Positions 1-6,358 of a stretch of DNA of 29,714 nt are shown here, piece after piece. Made by a program: the position numbers and the translations under genes. A model generated the notes under the pieces. The model saw only the letters and a program-made list of their open reading frames with translations, ran no database searches and was not told the DNA's origin. Source of the DNA: CAYJAD01 sp964371195 (GTDB lineage Bacteria; Desulfobacterota; Desulfovibrionia; Desulfovibrionales; Desulfovibrionaceae). The number at the start of each line of letters is the position of its first letter. Positions within the stretch are counted from its first letter, which is position 1. The stretch spans positions 1-29,714 of the forward strand of contig CAYJLD010000027.1 of NCBI GenBank assembly GCA_964371195.1, given 5' to 3'.

Positions 1-2
1 CG

Positions 3-51
3 GATTGCTTATGTGATGCCTTGCAGGGGCATGTTATCTTCTTTGCATAGT
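3..51. repeat. Direct repeat copy 1 (~49 bp)
   Basis: This stretch recurs, imperfectly, at 521-570. Both copies begin gattgcttatgt, share gcagggg and end with atgttatcttctttgcatag. They differ over a short internal block (gatgcc against aataac) and in the length of the G run. No open reading frame explains the similarity. The copies flank the assembly gap, so they may bracket an inserted element or may be a repeat that confused the assembler. Confidence 0.75.
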
Positions 52-183
52 AGATAAAATGATAAGTATATATTATATTAGAATATAATAGGATATAAAG
101 TCCTTAATCCTCGCACAATCTCACTAAAGAATAAAGTATTATCGAGAGTTTTATACAGCGATATGTTCATTCGTGCTATGCAT

Positions 184-242
184 GGATGGGTAGACCGTGG
201 CTACCCATCCCCCGAAATAGCTCGTTTTAGCGAAGCTAAAAC
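184..242. repeat. Two tandem perfect hairpins
   Basis: The first inverted repeat pairs ggatgggtag (184-193) with ctacccatcc (201-210) across a 7-nt loop: 10 perfect base pairs. The second pairs gttttagc (224-231) with gctaaaac (235-242) across gaa: 8 perfect pairs. Neither is followed by a T tract on either strand, so they do not look like terminators. They could be part of a dispersed intergenic element or a small structured RNA. No known RNA family was recognised. Confidence 0.6.
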
Positions 243-284
243 AGCTAATCAGGGATACAATGGCATAGCCGAATGCAAAAGCAG

Positions 285-425
285 GGGGGAGGGGGATTGC
301 AAAAGGGGAACGGGGGTNNNNNNNNNNACCCAAAATAAAACCGCGGGGGGGGGGGGCTTCCAAACGGGGCCCGGGGGGAAGCGCATGCGCGCCCCCATCC
401 CCTTTGCCCCTCCGCGGGAGCGGAC
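285..425. other. GC-rich patch with poly-G and assembly gap
   Basis: Ten N bases at 318-327 mark an assembly gap. Around it the composition changes abruptly from AT-rich to strongly G/C-rich: repeated runs of four to six G, an unbroken run of 12 G at 345-356, the palindrome gcgcatgcgc at 381-390 and a ccccgggcccc-like block. Open frames running through this patch contain unknown residues and low-complexity proline or glycine, and should not be called genes. The whole stretch 1-744 has no supportable gene. The patch may be an assembly artefact or a GC-rich element that is hard to sequence. Confidence 0.7.
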
Positions 426-520
426 GCAAATAAATAAGTAAATAATACTATGCAATTTTAACATATTACATTAAGGGATGATAATAGATATTATATGTGA
501 TGATTATTGGGCATCAAGAT

Positions 521-570
521 GATTGCTTATGTAATAACTTGCAGGGGGCATGTTATCTTCTTTGCATAGT
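521..570. repeat. Direct repeat copy 2 (~50 bp)
   Basis: Second copy of the repeat at 3-51, about 87-88% identical by eye and in the same orientation. It lies 175 bp beyond the 3' end of flgE (minus-strand gene). The 469 bases between the copies hold the gap and the GC-rich patch. Confidence 0.75.
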
Positions 571-673
571 GAAAAGGTAGTAGGCCCTTTAAGTTCTGTT
601 AAATTTTTTGAGTTATAAATATGACAGATAAAGTGAAAGCAGCTTGAAGCAGCAGATGTTATGCTCAAAGTTT

Positions 674-713
674 AAAAAAAGTTATGGCGACTGTTTCGGG
701 GACAGTCGCCATA
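674..713 (-). terminator. Intrinsic terminator of the fliK-flgD-flgE operon
   Basis: A 12-bp perfect stem joins 683-694 to 702-713 (tatggcgactgt and acagtcgccata), with a 7-nt loop. Read on the minus strand it is followed by seven T (positions 680-674). It lies about 30 bp beyond the flgE stop codon, as expected for a Rho-independent terminator of the hook operon. Confidence 0.9.
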
Positions 714-744
714 GGTCTTAGGAGTGTTTTTTTATAAAACTTTA

Positions 745-3132
745 TTATCTCTTCATACCGATTACGGTATTTAGCATTTCGTCAACGGTGGTAATACCCT
801 TTGAGTTTGCTTGGAAGCCACGCTGAGTTGAAATCATCTGTACAAACTCTCTTGCCATATCTACGTTTGACATTTCAAGGTTATAGGAAACAATTTCACC
901 CATACCGCCTTGGTTTGCCACAGCTATTTGTGGGTTACCAGAATCACGGGTAGCGGAGTAGAGGTTTCCACCTTCACGGTCTAGCCCTTGAGTATTTACA
1001 AAGTCATACATGGTTATTTGATATAGTGGCATGGTGATGCCATTTGTATATATACCATATATGATGCCGTCTTGGTCAATATTAATATTTGTTAATGATC
1101 CGTAGGTATATCCGTCTTGCAGACTTTGGTTAGTAATAGCTTTTCCACTAACCATGATAGTAGCATCTGAAGCTTTTTCTATGGAGTTACTGGTAAATGT
1201 TGTAAGGTCAGCATAGTCAATGGAACCTGGGTGACCTTCGGTATATTGATTGTTATTCATAACATCGGCAATACTTGCACTGGTTTGCGTGGTGCTACCG
1301 TAAGGTACTGGACTACCAATGCCCCATGGATCATCAAGGTTACCAACAACTTTTAGACCTAAATCAAACTCAATTAAATAATTTGATGCATCAGGTACAT
1401 CGAAGTTACCGGCGTCTTGGCGCACAGAGTTCGCTAAGGGTTGACCGGAAAAGTTTGCCGTAAACACTGGTAAGCCATTATTAGACACAGCAGTTGGCTG
1501 CCAAGATTCAGCAGCATCAGGGTGCCCAACCATGGTGGAGTTAATTGCATTTTCAACATCGGCAATGGCTGCTCTTGGTAGGCTTGCGCTTAATTCATTA
1601 TAAACTACGTTATACTCAACAGTTCTTGCTGCGTTAAATGCTGGAGTGTAGGCATTATTATAAACAGTTTCATATTCAGTTTGTATGTATGATGCCACAA
1701 CAGAATCATAAACAGTATCAGACATGGAAATAAATTCTGGGCTACCAGGTACTAAACCTGCGGCAGCAGCTTGAGCATCGGCATAAGTTCTAGCAGCAGC
1801 TTCACCTCTGGCTTCAATACCAGCGGCATCGGCGGCTACAGCTGCTTCAGCGGCAGTTGTGCCAGCAGTGTTACCAGCTTTATCAGCAGCGGCATTGGCA
1901 AGGTCTTGAGCTTGTTGTTCAGCTTGAGCAAGGGCTACAGGTAAATCTGTATTTAACTGAGTTTGCAGAGATGCATCTATGGGTAGAGCATTAATATAAG
2001 CTTCACGATCAGCCGCTGTTGGTAGAGCAAGATATGCATCAATATCTATGTCAATGGCGTCAGGGTCAATGGTTTGGCCAGCGGACATTTCTGTATTGCC
2101 CATGTATGTGTATGCAGTTTGATTTACAAGTTGCCCTGAGGAGTCAAACACAAGCACACCCTTCATAAGAACACCGGCATTTTGTGTGTCTTGGAAGCTT
2201 GTTGCACCAGTTAGTACACCAGTAGTTGGGTCATATTGACCACCATAGGTACGCATATCTTCTGCTGGGTCCATGGTTACCATGTATTCATACATGCTAT
2301 AACCTTCTGGTAGGTTAGCTATCAAAGAGTCTTCCACTGGTGGTATGCCACCATCACTAACGGTTGGGTTAGAAATTCTGTCAAAATATGTAGTTAATGT
2401 ATGCGCATTACCTGCTTCATCATAAACCTTGATAGGGGTTTGATAAGCATAAGCATCAGCAGAAAGTGGTGGTGCACCATCTGTTGGGGGTGGTTGTATA
2501 CCATTCCAAGCTTCTGACATGGCAAACATTGGATTAGTGGTACTTGGAGTCTTGTCATTACCTGCGTCTGAACTTAGGTTTACGGAAAAATCAACCTTGG
2601 TAGTTTGACGTGGAGCTATATTAAATGAATCTAATTTAATATCTGTGGGTACGCCAGTACCTTGTACAGTTGATTGAGTAGTAGTTGATGGCGCAACGCC
2701 AGTGGCTACTGTGGGGCTAATGCTATTATCAATGACCCAGCCTTGCAATGTTTCACCGCTAGGTAGGCGTAAATATCCTTCTTGGTCAAAGTTAAAGTTA
2801 CCCGCACGAGTATAGAATACTTCATCAGAATATTGATCGCGCACCTGGAAGAAACCACTACCACCAATGGCAAGGTCGGTAGCTGAGTTGGTAGCTTCAA
2901 AAGCACCTTGAGAAAAATCGCCCATTACAGCATTAATCCCAACGCCAAGACCAATTTGAGTTGGGCCACTGGCACTAAAATCTGTTTGATAAATAAAATC
3001 TTCAAAGTCCATACGTTGAGCCTTAAAGCCCACCGTGCTAATGTTAGCAATGTTGTTACCTACCACGTTCATTTTCTCACCGTGTGCAAGCAATCCCGAA
3101 ACACTTGTCCACATGCTAGATGAAAGTCCCAT
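745..3132 (-). CDS. flgE: Flagellar hook protein FlgE
   Basis: Structural protein of the flagellar hook, polymerised outside the cell after export by the flagellar type III system. The first ~95 residues carry the rod/hook signature: SSMWTSVSGL, then NNIANISTVGFKAQR at 26-40, then DLAIGGSGFFQV. The end carries the matching coiled-coil region, with NVDMAREFVQMISTQRGFQ followed by the typical DEMLNTVI. At 795 residues it is much longer than the ~400 of enterobacterial FlgE. Residues ~355-535 form an extra Ala/Asp/Glu-rich, probably helical block (bases ~1530-2070). A clear AGGAGG lies before the ATG. It is the last gene of the fliK-flgD-flgE operon, 40 bp after flgD, and is followed by a strong terminator. 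Identification is firm; the role of the insert is unknown. Confidence 0.97.
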   Translation of the reverse strand: MGLSSSMWTSVSGLLAHGEKMNVVGNNIANISTVGFKAQRMDFEDFIYQTDFSASGPTQIGLGVGINAVMGDFSQGAFEATNSATDLAIGGSGFFQVRDQYSDEVFYTRAGNFNFDQEGYLRLPSGETLQGWVIDNSISPTVATGVAPSTTTQSTVQGTGVPTDIKLDSFNIAPRQTTKVDFSVNLSSDAGNDKTPSTTNPMFAMSEAWNGIQPPPTDGAPPLSADAYAYQTPIKVYDEAGNAHTLTTYFDRISNPTVSDGGIPPVEDSLIANLPEGYSMYEYMVTMDPAEDMRTYGGQYDPTTGVLTGATSFQDTQNAGVLMKGVLVFDSSGQLVNQTAYTYMGNTEMSAGQTIDPDAIDIDIDAYLALPTAADREAYINALPIDASLQTQLNTDLPVALAQAEQQAQDLANAAADKAGNTAGTTAAEAAVAADAAGIEARGEAAARTYADAQAAAAGLVPGSPEFISMSDTVYDSVVASYIQTEYETVYNNAYTPAFNAARTVEYNVVYNELSASLPRAAIADVENAINSTMVGHPDAAESWQPTAVSNNGLPVFTANFSGQPLANSVRQDAGNFDVPDASNYLIEFDLGLKVVGNLDDPWGIGSPVPYGSTTQTSASIADVMNNNQYTEGHPGSIDYADLTTFTSNSIEKASDATIMVSGKAITNQSLQDGYTYGSLTNINIDQDGIIYGIYTNGITMPLYQITMYDFVNTQGLDREGGNLYSATRDSGNPQIAVANQGGMGEIVSYNLEMSNVDMAREFVQMISTQRGFQANSKGITTVDEMLNTVIGMKR

Positions 3133-3172
3133 AATTACCTCCTAAAGACCTTTTATACTCTAAAAGTTTTGC

Positions 3173-4141
3173 CTACAATGTGGCATTTACTGCTTCATTT
3201 ACTGTCTCAGTGGCAGTAGAAGCTGCATTATTGATTGTTTCAGTGGCACTAGAAGCAGCATTATTAATTGTTTCAGTGGCTGTGCCTGTAACTGTTTCAG
3301 CTGTGCTAGTTTCACCAGTATTGGTTTCAGTAGTATTAGTCTCAGTGGTATTGGTTTCACCAGTATTTGCATTTTCTGTTGAGCTACTACTGCTACTTGA
3401 GCTGTTTGAGTTATCTTCATCTGTACTTGTATCAGCGCTAATAACCGTTGGTTCAGATACGCGACGTACTTCTGAAAGTGGTGTATTGCGTCCGTCAGAC
3501 AGGGTTAAATATGTAATGCCATTATCTGTTGTTACACCAGACACTAAACCTTCCACCACCATATCATAATTATAGATGGGTGCTCCGTCTGAGTCAGTAA
3601 AGGCTGGCACGATTTCATATACGCCGTCAGGTGCATAAGTACCGTTATAAGTCTTACCGTCCCATTCAAAGGGATATGTTCCTGCTGCTTGTGGGGGTAT
3701 GATATAACTATTAACAATGCCGTCAGGACCATATACATTGATGACTGATTGAGCTGGTGTTTCACCAATGGCATAAAGCATGCCAGAAATTGTCACATCG
3801 CCAGTTTCTGCATCGGTAGTCTTACTAATGACATTACCAGATATATCCACAGTTTTACCAATGTATGAGGTAGCATTAATCATCTCTTGCCCTTGAGTTA
3901 CGCTAGAGAGATTATTCATGCTATCATTTAAGTTCATTAATTGTTCAAGACTTGAGAATTGTGCTAACTGTGCAATAAATTCCTTATCTTCCATGGGGGT
4001 TAATGGATCTTGATATTGGAATTGCGTAACCAATAATAACATGAACGCTTCTTTATCTAGCTCACTACCACTTGTATTGTTGGCTAGAGCTTGACTAAAC
4101 TCGTTATTAGTGTTGGTTAAGGCGCTTACTACTGATGACAT
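3173..4141 (-). CDS. flgD: Flagellar hook capping/scaffold protein FlgD
   Basis: Scaffold that caps the growing hook and allows FlgE subunits to assemble. The conserved N-terminal motif is at ~29-67: LDKEAFMLLLVTQFQYQDP, then EFIAQLAQFSSLEQ. A Tudor/FnIII-like core follows: DGKTYNGTYAPDGVYEI at ~161-177 is the usual FlgD signature. The protein has 322 residues, against ~220-230 in well-known FlgDs. The excess is a C-terminal tail (~230-322) made of a serine run, TNTTE/TNTGE five-residue repeats and three ~11-residue repeats like ATETINNAASS. AAGGAG precedes the ATG with normal spacing. It sits between fliK (31 bp upstream) and flgE (40 bp downstream). The call is firm; the low-complexity tail is unusual. 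Confidence 0.95.
   Translation of the reverse strand: MSSVVSALTNTNNEFSQALANNTSGSELDKEAFMLLLVTQFQYQDPLTPMEDKEFIAQLAQFSSLEQLMNLNDSMNNLSSVTQGQEMINATSYIGKTVDISGNVISKTTDAETGDVTISGMLYAIGETPAQSVINVYGPDGIVNSYIIPPQAAGTYPFEWDGKTYNGTYAPDGVYEIVPAFTDSDGAPIYNYDMVVEGLVSGVTTDNGITYLTLSDGRNTPLSEVRRVSEPTVISADTSTDEDNSNSSSSSSSSTENANTGETNTTETNTTETNTGETSTAETVTGTATETINNAASSATETINNAASTATETVNEAVNATL
3207..3280. repeat. 33-bp tandem repeats in the flgD 3' end
   Basis: Units beginning tcagtggc start at 3207, 3240 and 3273, a 33-bp period with two full units and the start of a third. Each encodes an 11-residue block of the type TATETINNAAS. The period is a multiple of three, so gain or loss of a unit would keep flgD in frame. 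Confidence 0.8.
3311..3370. repeat. Four 15-bp tandem repeats in flgD
   Basis: Four consecutive 15-bp units (3311-3325, 3326-3340, 3341-3355, 3356-3370) vary around ttcaccagtattggt. They encode the five-residue TNT(T/G)E repeats in the FlgD tail. They are in frame and adjacent to the 33-bp repeats. Confidence 0.8.
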
Positions 4142-4172
4142 AACAATTACTCCTTAAAACTTCACAACCTGT

Positions 4173-6023
4173 TTAAGCTACAATGTGCAAAGGTTGTCCG
4201 GCAGCTATTGCCGCTTGAGTATTTAATTGCACACTCTGTTCCAAAGTTGTTTCATCTGGGTTTGTTCCATCATTTCGGACCTTTCCAAGATTTCGTAAGC
4301 GCTCAAGAACCTCACGACGGGCATTTTCTTCCTGCCTTGCATTGTGTTCTTGCATGCTGTCCCATTGGTCATACTGGGCATTATTTTCTGGGGTCTGGGT
4401 TTGCACCTCAAGCTTATCTACCTTAACACCTTGTTGTTCAAGGGTAGCACGGATATGATCAAGTTGCTTGTGCATAAGTTCTGTGGTTTCTGGCTTCTCT
4501 GAGCGAATAAGCGCGTTTAACTCACCATTACGTGAAGTTAAAGTAATAGTTACTGCGCCAAGCTCTAAGGGGTGCAATTGTAAGTCAAGACGCTTAGTTC
4601 CATCCTTAGCTGCCGTGAGCATGGCTTGCTCCACTTGGTTTGCAGCTTGGTGTGAGAGCAAATCAGTGGGAGCCTGCGCTTGAGCAGAACTAGAAACACT
4701 TTGAGCTAGCCCACCAATACCAACTACAGGCGTAGTAATATTGTTTGCTGTGTTGTTTGGAATATGAGCTGTTGTCTTAACTTCAGCCTTATCTAAAAGA
4801 TTATTTAAGTTAGCATCTTGCTTAGAATTTTTGGATGAATTCTTATCAAAAAGTTCACCAAAATTCTTATCTTGCTTAGTGTCAGTAAGCTTAGTTTCAG
4901 TCTTGGTATTTGGTACTTCAACTTCATTTTGTCCATCAAGATGCATATTCATGGTGGATTTTGAAACATCGTCAAGATTAGCTAAGCGTTGCTTGCTATC
5001 CCCATTTTTGGCTGCTGCTTGGGCTTGGGCCACAATTTGTGCTTGACTTGCTGCTTCATTGTCCTTGCTAGCCATTTGACCAGCGCGGGCAGACTCTAAA
5101 TTCTTATTAACATTTTCAAGTACTGTCTTTTCAATTAGAAGCTTACTTTGCTCTGTAGTACGCATAGAAAGAGCATATGCTTCTTCTTCTTTTTGCATAC
5201 GGTCTCTGGCTGCTCTAACTATAGTACCAAGAGTTTCATCAAGTGCCTTTTCAAGAGTTGCTAACTGTTCTTGTTCACCCTTAAAATCACCAAATGCCGG
5301 AGCAAGAAAGTTACTAAGCTCCTGCTTATTTAACTTTACAGAGTCAAATGGGCCAAAGTTGCCAAGTAGCTTTTTAGTTGCATCGTCAGAAAGACCAGCG
5401 GCCTTAGCAAGCACGCTGACATCATTCTTATCAAGAGTGATGCGCGAACCTGCAGGCAAATTATCCATGGCTGCTACTAAGTCACTTAAGAACTTTTGGC
5501 CATTCTTACCATCGGTACCATTTACATGTGCAAGTAAAGAATTTTCAAGCCCACCACTGGCATCTATTTTATTGATAATACCCTTAAGGGTAGCCAATTC
5601 TTGATCTGTCAAGGATTGATAGTCACGAATACCATTAAAAGATGATAAAACTTGATGTAGCGTAGCACCATCAGGCTGGTTTGCAAGCTTATCAAATTCG
5701 CTTAAAGTTTCTTCTGATACACCCTTATCAACTAAATCTTTCCTAAGATCGCTTAATTCTTGCTTGGTAAAGAATACCTCGTCAGCTGTATAGGTGGTAC
5801 CATCATTGGTGATGGGATTATAAGGAGCTTGGGCCAATGGTTCAGACTGCGTAAGAGGTTCAAGTGCAACCTCTACCGAATGTGATTCACCAGCATCAAC
5901 GGCATCACGCGCTTCTTGTTGGCGTGCCATTTCATCAGCAAAACTACCATCGTCATCATATGATGATGTATTTATATACGGATTGTCCAAAGACTCAGAA
6001 TAAAAAGTAGGCATAATTTGCAT
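4173..6023 (-). CDS. fliK: Flagellar hook-length control protein FliK
   Basis: Molecular ruler that measures hook length and switches export specificity through FlhB. The 616-residue protein has a long, polar, variable N-terminal region rich in Gln, Asn and Ala. Its conserved C-terminal domain (~468-545) has RLDLQLHPLELGAVTITL, then LNALIRSEKPETTELM, then HIRATLEQQGVKV: the P..LG.V.V pattern of the Flg_hook family (PF02120). A short Gln/Glu/Arg-rich tail ends the protein. ATG at 6023 is preceded by AAGGAG at good spacing; a second ATG three codons on lacks such spacing. It is the first gene of the fliK-flgD-flgE operon. The call rests on the C-terminal domain plus context. Confidence 0.93.
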   Translation of the reverse strand: MQIMPTFYSESLDNPYINTSSYDDDGSFADEMARQQEARDAVDAGESHSVEVALEPLTQSEPLAQAPYNPITNDGTTYTADEVFFTKQELSDLRKDLVDKGVSEETLSEFDKLANQPDGATLHQVLSSFNGIRDYQSLTDQELATLKGIINKIDASGGLENSLLAHVNGTDGKNGQKFLSDLVAAMDNLPAGSRITLDKNDVSVLAKAAGLSDDATKKLLGNFGPFDSVKLNKQELSNFLAPAFGDFKGEQEQLATLEKALDETLGTIVRAARDRMQKEEEAYALSMRTTEQSKLLIEKTVLENVNKNLESARAGQMASKDNEAASQAQIVAQAQAAAKNGDSKQRLANLDDVSKSTMNMHLDGQNEVEVPNTKTETKLTDTKQDKNFGELFDKNSSKNSKQDANLNNLLDKAEVKTTAHIPNNTANNITTPVVGIGGLAQSVSSSAQAQAPTDLLSHQAANQVEQAMLTAAKDGTKRLDLQLHPLELGAVTITLTSRNGELNALIRSEKPETTELMHKQLDHIRATLEQQGVKVDKLEVQTQTPENNAQYDQWDSMQEHNARQEENARREVLERLRNLGKVRNDGTNPDETTLEQSVQLNTQAAIAAGQPLHIVA

Positions 6024-6358
6024 GATAACACTCCTTGTGCCATTTATTATTCAAAGAGTGTTCCAAAGCAAAAAGTTAATTATTTCAAAGTAAGAACTTG
6101 TGAGATATAATTTTTTGCGGCAGAAATTGCCTAATGGTTGAGAATTTTGGATGTGTATTTTAAGACTTTTGCGCATGTAACTTTTTAAGCAAATGCAAAT
6201 TTACCGGAAAAACAAAAAAATAAAGTTAAAAAATAATTGTGCAGGACCCTTATTTTTAAGATAAAATGTGCGAACAAGGACTGTGCAATTTAATAAAGCT
6301 AAAAAATGTAATATGGGTTTTTTTAAGTGCAGTGTGGATGAGTAGAGCTAAATTATAA
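6024..6358. other. Intergenic region upstream of fliK
   Basis: This 335-bp AT-rich spacer separates the kinase stop from the fliK start. It must hold the promoter of the hook operon, but no convincing sigma-54, sigma-28 or housekeeping promoter can be fixed by eye. The only partial match is a minus-strand TTGCAC-N5-TTGT at 6288-6274, which lacks both of the key GG and GC doublets. No terminator with a G/C stem was seen for the kinase gene. Confidence 0.5.

Noticed and set aside
151..464. Open frames on both strands through the N gap, encoding Pro- or Gly-rich peptides
   Set aside because: They contain unknown residues, are low complexity, overlap each other and follow from the GC-rich patch; no ribosome binding site or family supports them.
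3207..3370. Tandem repeats that could suggest a CRISPR array
   Set aside because: The units are contiguous, multiples of three and coding within flgD, with no spacers.
3180..3569. Plus-strand frame of 129 residues antisense to flgD
   Set aside because: It is the mirror of the repeat-rich flgD tail, made of Val/Ser/Leu repeats, with no ribosome binding site or family match.
6274..6288. Sigma-54-like element (TTGCAC-N5-TTGT, minus strand) upstream of fliK
   Set aside because: It lacks the essential GG and GC doublets of a -24/-12 promoter and lies ~250 bp from the gene.
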